Below, piece by piece: positions 55,991 to 64,000 of a stretch of DNA of 64,000 bases. Below the pieces are notes generated by a model that was not told where the DNA came from, did no database searches, and saw nothing but the letters and a program-made list of their open reading frames with translations. Position 1 is the stretch's first letter; every line of letters starts with the position of its first letter. The position numbers were made by a program, and so were the translations under genes. Source of the stretch: Microbacterium sp. 4R-513 (lineage in GTDB: Bacteria > Actinomycetota > Actinomycetes > Actinomycetales > Microbacteriaceae); assembly GCF_011046485.1 (NCBI RefSeq), contig NZ_CP049256.1:3348001-3412000 (forward strand), written 5' to 3'.

Positions 55991-56168
55991 CGCGCGCGAC
56001 CGTGCGCCGGCCCGGGATCGGGTTCCGCGACGACTGAAGGGGCGCGCGCCCTTCACCCGCTCGTCACGCCGGCGAAACCGCCCGCCGATACCGTGAGACG
56101 CACGGTGAGTGGCGATGTGCTCCACGGTCGCCCGGGATTTCACCCCAGGACACGGGGGAGGACGCTTG

Positions 56169-58566
56169 GTGACGAACCGCTCGAGGATGCTGCGCGCACT
56201 GGTGGCGATCGTGCTCGGTGCCGCGCTGGTCATCGCACCGCTCACGCGTCCGGATGCCGCCGAGGCCGCCGACGCCTTCGACGCCGCCCGGGCTCGCTGG
56301 CTGCTGCAGCTGACCGCCGGGACCGACATCGATCCCGCCGCCTCGCCCTACCGCGAGGGCGTCGAGCGCATCACCGCCGAAGCGCGGGCGAACTGGACCT
56401 CGATGGCTGCGGCGCCATTCGCCGAGCCGTGGGCCGACCTCTCGACCGGGACCCGCGTCGCCGATCTCTACGAGGCATACATCCGGCTCCGCGAGATGGC
56501 GCTCGCCTACCGGACGAAGGGCTCGCCGCTCGCGCGCGATGCGGGACTGCTCTCGGCGATCCTGACCGGCCTGGACTGGGTGAGCGCGCACCGCTACAAC
56601 ACGACGACCCAGCGCGACACCAACACCTGGTACTGGGCCCTCGGCATCCCGATGGAGTTGAACGACACAAGCGTCCTGCTCTACGACGAGCTCGGCGCGT
56701 CGCGCATTTCGGCGTATGCCGCCGCCCAGACCCGCTTCCTCCCCGGCGTGTACACGACCGGCGCCTACGCGACAGGGGCCAATCGCGCCTGGTCGATCAA
56801 GGTCGTGGCCCTCCGGGCCGTCCTCACCGAGAACGATGCCAAGGCGCGCGAGGCGCGCGACGGCGTGCCCGGCGTGCTCGCCTACGTCACGAGCGGCGAC
56901 GGCTTCTACAAGCGCGGGGGATTCATCCAACACACCTCTATCCCGTACGTGGGCGGCTACGGCATCTCGGCCCTCGAACTGACCGCCGAGGTGATGTACC
57001 TCTTCCGCAGCTCGCCGTGGGCCGTGGTGGATCCCGTGACCGCCAACCTCTACGACGCCGTCGAGGTGACATTCGCCCCGTTCCTCTTCGAGGGCGTCAT
57101 GATGGACGCCGTTCGCGGGCGCGAGATCTCCCGCGAGTACCACCAGGACCGGGATGCCGGGTCCGCCACGATCCGCGCCATCGGGCTGCTCTCGGCATCC
57201 GCTCCCTCCGGCGTCGCGCGGAGGCTGCAAGCGGCCTTCAAGGCGCAGCTGCTGGGCACCGACCTGGCGACGTTCCGGTCCACCAGCTCGCTCATGGAAC
57301 TCCGCCGCGCGGAGCTGATCCTGGCGGATGCGACGCTCACGCCCAGCGCGGGCCTGCAGGGCGCCTTCCCGTTCCCCTCGATGGACCGCTTCGTGCACCG
57401 GGCACCGGAGTGGGCGCTCGCCGTCAGCGCCTCGAGCTCCCGCATCTCGAACTTCGAGACCGCCAACGCGGGCGAGAACCAGAAAGCCTGGTACACGGCC
57501 GACGGAATGACCTCGCTCTACCTGGCGGGAAGCACCCCGTACACGGGGAACTACTGGGCGACGGTCAACCGCTACCGCCTTCCCGGCACCACCGTCGACA
57601 CCCGGAAGAAGGACGTCAACGACGGCCGCAACTACCGCAGCTCGCAGACCTTCGCCGGGGGAGTGTCGTCCCCCCTCGGGAGCGTTCGGCGCGTACGGCG
57701 TGGTACTCGACGCGGCTCTCAGCAACCTCGTCGCGAACAAGGCCTGGTTCACCTTCGACGACGAGGTCGTGGCGCTCGGCAGCGGCGTCACCGATCCCGG
57801 CCTTTCGGGGACCGGCTGGGACGGCACCGCACTCCATGCCGAGACGATCGTGGAGGACCGCAGAATGGATGCCGCGTCCCAGGCGCTCGTCGTCGACGAC
57901 AAGCCGATCACGTCGGCGTCAGCGACGAGTCTCACGAACCCGGCATGGGCGCAGATCACCGGAACGACGGGCCAGGTCGGCTACACCTTCCCCGGTGCCG
58001 AGCCGCTCCGAGCGGCGAAGACGACCAACACGGGCTCCTGGTTCGACGTCAACGCCAAGAACGGCACCACGACCCGCCGCACCGACACCTACTTCGCCCT
58101 CTGGGTGGACCACGGGAGGACGCCTGTCGATGCGACCTACTCCTATGTCATCCTGCCCGGCTCGACGCTCGCGGAGACGAAGGCCTACGCCGCGTCGCCC
58201 GATACGTCCGTGCTGAGCAATACGACCGCCGTGTCAGCGGTGCGGGAGAACACCCGGAACGCGGTCGGGGCGATCTTCTGGAGGGATGCTGCGGCAACCG
58301 TCAGCGTCGGCGGCAAGGCGTTCCTCACGTCGTCCGCCCGGTCGGTCGTCATGACCGAGGAGTCCTCGACCGGCATCCGCGTCGCCGTCACCGATCCGAC
58401 GCAGGCACGGACCGGCACGATCCGCGTCGAGGTGGCGCGCGGGGCCGCGGCCGCTGTCTCGCTCAGTGCGGGGGTGCGCGTCGTGCGACTCACGCCGACG
58501 ATCGTGCTCGACGTCGACGTGACCGGTGCGCGAGGCAAGGAGTTCGACGCGGCCTTCCGCTACTAG
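56169..58566 (+). pseudogene. polysaccharide lyase family 8 (hyaluronate/xanthan lyase-like), frameshifted
   Basis: GTG 56169 with GGGGGAGGAC upstream opens a secreted protein with a Sec signal (LRALVAIVLGAALVIA). The alpha-toroid has NTWYWALGIP (Asn site) and GGFIQHTSIPYVGGYG (catalytic His and Tyr). Near 57670 the frame breaks: the PL8 beta domains (GAYGVVLDAALSNLVANKAWFTFDDEVVALGSG) continue in the +1 frame to TAG at 58566. Removing one C from the six at 57670-57675 restores a 798-residue protein of normal PL8 length. Either a recent mutation, a phase-variable tract or a sequencing error. It interrupts the gln cluster and looks accessory. Confidence 0.88.
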
Positions 58567-58611
58567 TGCCGGCCGTGCCGGTCGGGGCGACCCGTCCACC
58601 CAGGGCACGAC

Positions 58612-58643
58612 GAGAGGGCCCCGGGAAGTCCCGGGGCCCTCTC
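58612..58643. terminator. terminator between PL8 gene and glnA
   Basis: GAGAGGGCCCCGGGA (58612-58626) and TCCCGGGGCCCTCTC (58629-58643) are perfectly complementary over 15 bp. Lies between two convergent genes, so probably bidirectional. Confidence 0.9.
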
Positions 58644-58661
58644 GCGCTGGAAGCAGTCAGC

Positions 58662-60086
58662 TCACACGCCGTAGTACAGCTCGTACTCGAACGGGTGGGG
58701 ACGCTGCGCGAGCGGCTTGATCTCGTTCTCGACCTTGTAGTCGATCCAGGTCTCGATGAGCTCCTCGGTGAAGACATTGCCCTCGGTGAGGAAGGCGTGG
58801 TCGGCGGCGAGAGCGTCGAGGGAGTCCTGCAGCGAGTTCGGCACCTGCGGGATGCCCTTGGCCTCCTCGGGCGGCAGCTCGTAGAGGTCCTTGTCGACCG
58901 GCTCGTGGGGCTCGATGCGGTTCTTGATGCCGTCGAGGCCGGCCATGAGCTGCGCCGCGAAGGCGAGATACGGGTTGCCCGAGGCATCCGGAGCGCGGAA
59001 CTCGATGCGCTTGGCCTTCGGGTTCGAGCCGGTGATCGGGATGCGGATCGCGGCCGAGCGGTTGCCCGCCGAGTAGACCAGGTTCACCGGAGCCTCGAAG
59101 CCCTTCACCAGACGGTGGTAGCTGTTGAGGGTCGGGTTCGTGAAGGCGAGGACAGCGGGGGCGTGCGCGAGGATGCCGCCGATGTACCAGCGGGCGATGT
59201 CGGAGAGACCGCCGTAGCCCTTCTCGTCGTAGAACAGCGGCTGGCCGCCGTTCCACAGCGACTGGTGCGTGTGCATGCCCGAGCCGTTGTCGCCGAAGAG
59301 CGGCTTCGGCATGAACGTGGCGGTCTTGCCCCACTGCTCGGCCGTGTTCTTGACGATGTACTTGAACTTCAGGATGTCGTCTGCCGCGTGCACCATCGTG
59401 TCGAAGCGGTAGTTGATCTCGGCCTGGCCGCCCGTGCCCACCTCGTGGTGCGCGCGCTCGAGGTGCAGGCCCGCCTCGATGAGCTTGAGGCTGATGTCGT
59501 CGCGCAGGTCGGCCTGCTTGTCGACGGGGGAGACGGGGAAGTAGCCGCCCTTGTAGGGGGTCTTGTTGGCGAGGTTGCCGCCCTCTTCCTCGCGGCCCGA
59601 GTTCCAGGCGCCCTCTTCGGAGTCGACCGAGTAGAAGCTCGAGTTCTGCTTCACCTCGAAGCGGACGTCGTCGAAGATGTAGAACTCCGCCTCGGGCGCG
59701 AAGAACGCGGTGTCGGCGATGCCGGTCGACGCGAGGTACTTCTCGGCCTTCTTGGCGACCTGGCGGGGGTCCTTCGCGTAGATCTCGCCGTTGCGCGGGT
59801 TGTAGATGTCGAACACCATGATGAGCGTCTTGGCGTCGCGGAACGGGTCGAGGTAGCCCGTCGAGACATCCGGGATCAGCTGCATGTCCGACTCGTGGAT
59901 GTTCGCGAAGCCACGGATCGAGGAGCCGTCGAACAGCTGTCCGACGGTGAAGAACTCCTCGTCGACGGTTGCTGCCGGGATGTTGAAGTGCTGCTGCACA
60001 CCAGGGAGATCCGTGAAGCGGATGTCGAGGAACTTGACGTCCTCATCCTTGATGTACTTGAGCACCTCGGAAGAATCTTTGAACAT
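58662..60086 (-). CDS. glnA: glutamine synthetase type I-beta
   Basis: 474 residues. [19 protein letters not shown], the beta-type insert (about 145-185, [19 protein letters not shown]), [21 protein letters not shown] and the adenylylation Tyr402 in [11 protein letters not shown] are all present. It is the main ammonium-assimilating enzyme, turned down by GlnE encoded upstream of the PL8 gene. A GlnR-type operator lies about 90 bases upstream (60171-60197), with a -10 candidate TACCGT (minus, 60144-60149) and no good -35, fitting activator-dependent expression. Confidence 0.97.
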   Translation of the reverse strand: MFKDSSEVLKYIKDEDVKFLDIRFTDLPGVQQHFNIPAATVDEEFFTVGQLFDGSSIRGFANIHESDMQLIPDVSTGYLDPFRDAKTLIMVFDIYNPRNGEIYAKDPRQVAKKAEKYLASTGIADTAFFAPEAEFYIFDDVRFEVKQNSSFYSVDSEEGAWNSGREEEGGNLANKTPYKGGYFPVSPVDKQADLRDDISLKLIEAGLHLERAHHEVGTGGQAEINYRFDTMVHAADDILKFKYIVKNTAEQWGKTATFMPKPLFGDNGSGMHTHQSLWNGGQPLFYDEKGYGGLSDIARWYIGGILAHAPAVLAFTNPTLNSYHRLVKGFEAPVNLVYSAGNRSAAIRIPITGSNPKAKRIEFRAPDASGNPYLAFAAQLMAGLDGIKNRIEPHEPVDKDLYELPPEEAKGIPQVPNSLQDSLDALAADHAFLTEGNVFTEELIETWIDYKVENEIKPLAQRPHPFEYELYYGV

Positions 60087-60170
60087 TGAGGCTCCAGAGG
60101 TAGCGCATCGGGAAGTGCGACCCGTTCGCGCGGGTCCTCATGCACGGTACCCGTGGGGCATTGCCCGGCA

Positions 60171-60197
60171 GTGACGCGATTGTTTCCGGCATGTTAC
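60171..60197 (-). promoter_or_regulatory. GlnR-type nitrogen regulator box upstream of glnA
   Basis: On the minus strand the order is GTAAC, six bases, GAAAC, six bases, GTCAC. This is the actinobacterial GlnR consensus (gTnAC-n6-GaAAC repeated every 11 bases), with three half-sites in phase. It is correctly placed to activate glnA, and also covers the expected -35 region of the divergent RDD gene. Confidence 0.75.
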
Positions 60198-60220
60198 GCG
60201 CACCTGGGTACGCTGAGGAG

Positions 60221-60613
60221 GTGACGGAGACGAGCCAGCGATATCCCGGTGAACGACTCGGGCTGCCGGAGCGCGGCAGCGGCTCGATCGCACGTCTCGG
60301 CCGCCGTGTCGGCGCGCTCTTCATCGACTACGGCGCCGCCTATCTCATCTCGGGCTTCTGGGGCTGGGACTCCCTCGCGATCCTGGCGATCTTCGCGACC
60401 ATCCAGATCGTGTTCATCCCGACGCTGCAGGGAAGCCCCGGTCACCGGATCTTCGGGCTGCGCCTCGTGCGGCTCGACGGCGTGTGGACGGGACTGTGGC
60501 GTCCGATCGTCCGAACGCTCCTGCTCGTCATCGTCATCCCCGCGGTGATCTGGGATGCCGACCAGCGCGGACTGCACGACAAAGCGGCCGGCACCGTCCT
60601 CCTGCGCGCCTAG
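60221..60613 (+). CDS. RDD-family membrane protein
   Basis: 130 residues from GTG 60221. ARLGRRVGALFIDYGAAYLI has the R..A..ID signature of RDD proteins, then two to three helices and the closing RGLHDKAAGTVLL. Function unknown. TACGCT (60209-60214) is six bases before the GTG, so leaderless; its promoter abuts the GlnR box, so nitrogen control is possible. Next to glnA in many Actinobacteria. Confidence 0.88.
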   Translation: MTETSQRYPGERLGLPERGSGSIARLGRRVGALFIDYGAAYLISGFWGWDSLAILAIFATIQIVFIPTLQGSPGHRIFGLRLVRLDGVWTGLWRPIVRTLLLVIVIPAVIWDADQRGLHDKAAGTVLLRA

Positions 60614-60698
60614 CGGCGCACCGGGTCGACGTCCACGGCGAGGCCGGCCGGCCGGCCCGGTGGCCGCACGGACCGGGCCGCCGCTGAGCGCCCTCGGT

Positions 60699-61409
60699 TC
60701 AGCGAGGGCGCGGCGCGCGGGCCCGGGTTGGGTCGATGCCCTTGGGGATGGGCAGCGATGCGAGCGACTGCGAGACGGAGTCGACGCGCTTGATGACGGC
60801 GGCCTGAGTCGTGCGGTCGATCTTCTTGGGGAGCGCCTTGATGGTGGACGCGAGCTTGTCGATCGACACCTCGTCATCACCGTGGCCGACGTAGAGCACT
60901 GTGATGGGGACCCCCGAGGCGACGCGCGTGACCTTCGACCGCTCCTCGTTCACGAGGCGCGTGAGCCGGCCGCGGGCACCTTCGCCCACGATGACGACTC
61001 CGCCCCGGCCGATGACGCGATACACCGCTTCCTGCGTCTTGGGGTTGACGCCCACCGGCATCTCGCTCGCGGTCCAGTTGCGACCGAGCGATGTCGACAG
61101 CACGTGTCCGGCGGCCCCCGGCATCCCGTCGATCTGCCGATACATCGCCTTCGTCGACAGACGCGTCATGGTCATGAGCGAGACGAGGATGCCGAGCATC
61201 ACACCCGTGATCGACCACAGGACGATGCTCCACCACTGCACGGGCGGGATGAAGAGACCGACCGTGACGCCGGCCGCGATCGAGAGCACGAAGATGCCCG
61301 CGATGAGCCAGGGGAGCCAGGGGAAGGCCTTCTGGGTGTACGTGTAGAGGGTGCGCAGCTGCCGGAAGAAGTTGGGTCGCTTCTCGGGCGCGGTCGAACG
61401 GCCGGACAT
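60699..61409 (-). CDS. DUF4191 family membrane protein
   Basis: 236 residues. N-terminal cytosolic segment, two close helices (PWLPWLIAGIFVLSIAAGVTV and WWSIVLWSITGVMLGILV) and a soluble C-terminal domain with AVYRVIGRGGVVIVGEG and ITVLYVGHG. Matches the actinobacterial DUF4191 family found between the lipoate and glutamine-synthetase genes; no function known. TAGGCT (minus, 61416-61421) lies six bases before the ATG. Confidence 0.85.
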   Translation of the reverse strand: MSGRSTAPEKRPNFFRQLRTLYTYTQKAFPWLPWLIAGIFVLSIAAGVTVGLFIPPVQWWSIVLWSITGVMLGILVSLMTMTRLSTKAMYRQIDGMPGAAGHVLSTSLGRNWTASEMPVGVNPKTQEAVYRVIGRGGVVIVGEGARGRLTRLVNEERSKVTRVASGVPITVLYVGHGDDEVSIDKLASTIKALPKKIDRTTQAAVIKRVDSVSQSLASLPIPKGIDPTRARAPRPR

Positions 61410-61532
61410 GTATCCAGCCTACCTTTCAGGCGTCCGCCGATCCGCTCCTCCCCAGTGCGCTGAGGGCGGAAGCACGTCACCGATCTTGCGGCGCACGAGT
61501 CGACAGCGACATCCCCTCTTCATAGTGGAACC

Positions 61533-62849
61533 GTGCCTGCCGACGACCCGCTCCTCGCCGCCTACCGCGTGATCCGCCGCCTGGATGCTCCCGCAGAGGC
61601 GCCGTGGCCAGGCCTGCTCGCGCACGATCCGACCGGAGCGGTGCTGCTGGTCGATCTGGCGTCGCTCGGCGCCGAATGGCCGGGCTGGCGGGCCGCCGGC
61701 GACGGGCACGTCCTGGCTCCGCTCGACCTCGTCCGCCAGGTGCAGGGCCACTTCGCCGCGTTTCCGCCGTGCGGCGAGCGAGTCGACGAGTTCCTCGCGC
61801 GTCGTGGCGACGCGCCGCTGACCGATGGAGAGTGCCTCACACTGGCGGTGAGCGCGCTCCGCGGGCTCGCCGAGACCTTGACCCTGCCCGGCGGCGGAGG
61901 GAACGGCGTCTGGTGGCTCGACGGTGACGGCCGTCCGGTCTTCGCCTTCTGCGAGACGGGCGACCCGGTAGACACCGCGACGGATCGCCTCCTCGACGAG
62001 CTCCGTGCTGCCGCGTCCCCACGGCTCGCGCGGGAGTTGGAAGACGCCATCGAGGTCGCGAGCGAACCGACACGCCTCGCGCGGTCCCTCTCGCGGGTCG
62101 AAGAGACGCTGTTCGCGGTGGCGTCACCCGAGCCGCTCGCCACGACGGTGTTCGCACCGCGGCGGGCGCGTGCCGCGACGGCCGCGACGGATCCACCGAC
62201 CGCCGCCGAGCCGGCGGAGCCGCCGCTCCTCGTTCGGCTCGCCGGCCACGTCGACGCCGACCTCGCCGACGCCTTCTCGCGCGCGACGACGGCGGTGTGG
62301 CGCCGGTTCCGCACGGAGCGCGAACCGAGTCGCAGGAAGCCCATCGTTGCGGCCGCCGTCGTGGCCGGCGCGGTCCTCGCCGGTGGGCTTCTGTGGCCTT
62401 CGGGTGGCCCGGCTACGGCCGAGGCTCCGGCGACGCCCGGCCCGGGCCCGTCCCCATCCGCTTCGGCCGGTGTCGGGCCGGGCGGCGAGGAAGGCACCGA
62501 GGCGACGGATGCCGCGGCATCCACCTCCCCGCCGGAGGAGTCAGCGGGCGCTGGGACGGCCGACCTCGCATCGACGCTCGATGCGCTGCTCACCGCACGC
62601 GCGGCGTGCGACGACGACGGATGCCGCGGCGCGCTGCAGGAGGATGCGGCGGTGTCGCTTCCGCCCGGCCCGATCGACCTTCCGAGCGCCGATCGCCGGA
62701 TCGCGCTGCTCGACGAGTTCGGCGGAGCGGCCGTCCTGCGGGTCGACGCCGTCGCCGAGGACCAGGCCTCTCAGCTCGTGGTCATCGTCCGCGCAAAGGA
62801 GACGTCGGTGCTCCGCGACGTGCACGACGTCGTGGAGCACCCACGGTGA
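61533..62849 (+). CDS. single-pass membrane protein with degenerate kinase-like N-terminus
   Basis: 438 residues from GTG 61533. The cytosolic N-terminal 265 residues (AAYRVIRRLDAPAEAPWPGLLAHDPTG, LTLAVSALRGLAETL, GVWWLDGDGRPVFAFCETG) resemble the order of a protein kinase but lack the HRD and DFG motifs, so at best a pseudokinase (tentative). A membrane helix (about 270-289) leads to a Ser/Pro/Gly-rich external linker and a small C-terminal domain with a Cys pair (ACDDDGCRG). CATAGT (61521-61526) is six bases before the GTG. I do not recognise a named family. Confidence 0.65.
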   Translation: MPADDPLLAAYRVIRRLDAPAEAPWPGLLAHDPTGAVLLVDLASLGAEWPGWRAAGDGHVLAPLDLVRQVQGHFAAFPPCGERVDEFLARRGDAPLTDGECLTLAVSALRGLAETLTLPGGGGNGVWWLDGDGRPVFAFCETGDPVDTATDRLLDELRAAASPRLARELEDAIEVASEPTRLARSLSRVEETLFAVASPEPLATTVFAPRRARAATAATDPPTAAEPAEPPLLVRLAGHVDADLADAFSRATTAVWRRFRTEREPSRRKPIVAAAVVAGAVLAGGLLWPSGGPATAEAPATPGPGPSPSASAGVGPGGEEGTEATDAAASTSPPEESAGAGTADLASTLDALLTARAACDDDGCRGALQEDAAVSLPPGPIDLPSADRRIALLDEFGGAAVLRVDAVAEDQASQLVVIVRAKETSVLRDVHDVVEHPR

Positions 62850-62861
62850 AGCCGGTTCGGA

Positions 62862-64000
62862 TCAGATGCCGAGGTCGCCCTCGAAGGCCGCTGCCTCGAG
62901 GCGCGACTTGACCGCACCCAGGAAGCGGGCGGCGTCGGCACCGTCGATGATGCGGTGGTCGTACGACAGCGCGAGGTAGACGTAAGAGCGCACCGAGATC
63001 GCGTCCTTGCCGTCGACCGTCACGATGCCGGGGCGCTTGACGACGATGCCCGTGCCGAGGATCGCGGACTGGGGCAGGAACACGACGGGGGTGTCGAACA
63101 GCGCGCCGCGCGAACCCGTGTTCGTCAGCGTGAAGGTGCCGCCGGCGAGCTCGTCGGGCTTGAGCTTGTTCTCACGCGTGCGCGCCGCGAGATCGGCGAT
63201 CTCGTGCGCGATCTGCGCGAGGTTCTTGCTCGCGGCGTCGCGGAGCACCGGGGTGAGCAGGCCGCGCTCCGTGTCGACCGCGATCGACAGGTTCTCGGTC
63301 GGCGGGTAGACGATGTCGGTGCCGTCGACCGTGGAGTTGACCACGGGGTACGCCTGCAGCGCCTCGGCCGCCGCGAGGGCGAAGAACGGCAGGAACGACA
63401 GCTTGTCGCCCGTCTTGGACTGGAAGTCGCCCTTCACCTTGTCGCGGAACGACGAGAGCTTCGTCACGTCGACCTCGACGACGGTCGTGAGCTGAGCCGT
63501 CGACTGCATCGAGGCGACCGCGCGCTCGGCGAGCACCTTGCGCAGACGCGACATCGGCTGGGTCGTCCCGCGGAGCGGCGAGATCTCGAGCTTCGGTGCG
63601 GCCGGTGCGGCCGGCGCCTCTGCAGGAGCGGCCGGCGCCGATGCCGCCTCGGCGGCCTTCAGCACGTCTTCCTTGCGGATGCGTCCGCCGACTCCCGTGC
63701 CCGTGACGGTCGCGAGGTCGACGCCCTGCTGCTGCGCCAGCCGGCGCACCAGCGGGGTGACGTACGTGGGAACGTCCGAGTCGTCCGAGCCCTGGGCCGC
63801 GGCGGCTGCCGGGGCTCCGGAGGGGGGCGCGGCCTGTGCGGGCGCGGCCTGAGCAGGAGCGGCCTGTGCCGGAGCGGACTGAGCCGGAGCGGCGGCCGGG
63901 GCAGGGGCTGCCTGCGCGGGCGCTGCCTGCGCGGGGGCTGCCTGTGCGGGCGCGGGCGCTGCCTGGGCAGGCGCCTCCTGAGCCGGCGTGGCCGGGGCGG
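62862..64000 (-). CDS. sucB: dihydrolipoamide acyltransferase (E2) of a 2-oxoacid dehydrogenase, partial
   Basis: The gene runs off the right edge; 379 C-terminal codons are present. From the edge inward: a long Ala/Pro/Gln linker (64000 to about 63780), the E3-binding domain (YVTPLVRRLAQQQGVDL ... GTGVGGRIRKEDVL), a second Ala/Pro linker, then the catalytic domain with RGTTQPMSRLRKVLAERA and the active-site His in LSYDHRIIDGADAARFL. In Actinobacteria this position (next to the lipoate and DUF4191 genes) is the SucB/E2 protein shared by pyruvate and 2-oxoglutarate complexes. The lipoyl domains lie outside the window. Confidence 0.93.
   Translation of the reverse strand, partial: APATPAQEAPAQAAPAPAQAAPAQAAPAQAAPAPAAAPAQSAPAQAAPAQAAPAQAAPPSGAPAAAAAQGSDDSDVPTYVTPLVRRLAQQQGVDLATVTGTGVGGRIRKEDVLKAAEAASAPAAPAEAPAAPAAPKLEISPLRGTTQPMSRLRKVLAERAVASMQSTAQLTTVVEVDVTKLSSFRDKVKGDFQSKTGDKLSFLPFFALAAAEALQAYPVVNSTVDGTDIVYPPTENLSIAVDTERGLLTPVLRDAASKNLAQIAHEIADLAARTRENKLKPDELAGGTFTLTNTGSRGALFDTPVVFLPQSAILGTGIVVKRPGIVTVDGKDAISVRSYVYLALSYDHRIIDGADAARFLGAVKSRLEAAAFEGDLGI

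Noticed and set aside
56109..60089. A single open frame of 1326 codons across the PL8 region and glnA
   Set aside because: After about 57670 it is out of frame with the PL8 protein and then runs antisense to glnA. High GC keeps antisense frames open; it is not one gene.
63780..64000. Highly repetitive GC-rich tract at the right edge, considered as a satellite repeat
   Set aside because: In frame it encodes the Ala/Pro/Gln linker of an E2 acyltransferase, which is normally repetitive.

Overview
The window is high-GC actinobacterial chromosome, most likely a Microbacteriaceae member close to Microbacterium. The evidence is the gene content and order (lepA-DUF1990-hemW-hrcA-dnaJ-rsmE-HIT-phoH-ybeY-corC-era; aceE-PucR-type regulator-fabD-fabH-acpP-fabF; glnA2-glnE ... 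glnA-RDD-DUF4191-sucB), lineage-restricted families (DUF3145, DUF4191, DUF1990), frequent GTG starts and many apparently leaderless promoters. No prophage, transposase, CRISPR array or rRNA operon was seen.

Layout. 1-868: end of an MFS transporter and an alpha/beta hydrolase. 987-5920: aminotransferase, lepA, DUF1990 gene, hemW. 6075-13387: a heat-shock and ribosome-maturation run headed by a CIRCE operator (hrcA, dnaJ, rsmE, HIT, phoH, ybeY, corC-like, era). 13408-17586 (minus): an accessory cassette of lipoprotein, CHAT caspase-like protease and alpha/beta hydrolase, the most system-like novelty here. 17631-19547: leuA behind a Leu-rich leader peptide and a strong hairpin. 19615-22404: DUF2231 protein, TRIC-like channel, recO, uppS. 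22467-25581: glutamate decarboxylase acid-resistance operon with a structured 5' leader. 25604-32767: membrane protein, DsbA/FrnE thioredoxin, glutathione peroxidase, dusB, dgt, dnaG, a lone ABC ATPase. 32824-36845: tRNA-Asn, def, DMT transporter, small membrane protein, recQ, tRNA-Met with a duplicated 3' end. 37005-45267: DUF3145, then the minus-strand fatty-acid and pyruvate-dehydrogenase block. 45392-50520: peroxiredoxin, tRNA-Val, amino-acid permease, zinc-ribbon protein, family-A polymerase, RNase P RNA. 50556-61409: polyphosphate glucokinase and the nitrogen-assimilation cluster (glnA2, glnE, glnA with a GlnR-type box), interrupted by a frameshifted polysaccharide lyase 8 gene. 61533-64000: a one-pass membrane protein and the end of an E2 acyltransferase gene.

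How it works together. aceE supplies acetyl-CoA next to the type II fatty-acid genes, with a PucR/FasR-like regulator between them. glnA and glnA2 are flanked by their adenylyltransferase GlnE. GadC and GadB form a proton-consuming glutamate/GABA cycle. The CHAT protein and its hydrolase partner share short Gly-Leu-Leu-Gly linker motifs, which suggests a protease-substrate or co-processed pair.

At sequence level, two signals pervade the window: a -10-like hexamer exactly six bases before about 17 start codons (leaderless transcripts), and a strand-symmetric heptamer GGATGCC/GGCATCC that recurs in genes through otherwise minority codons.
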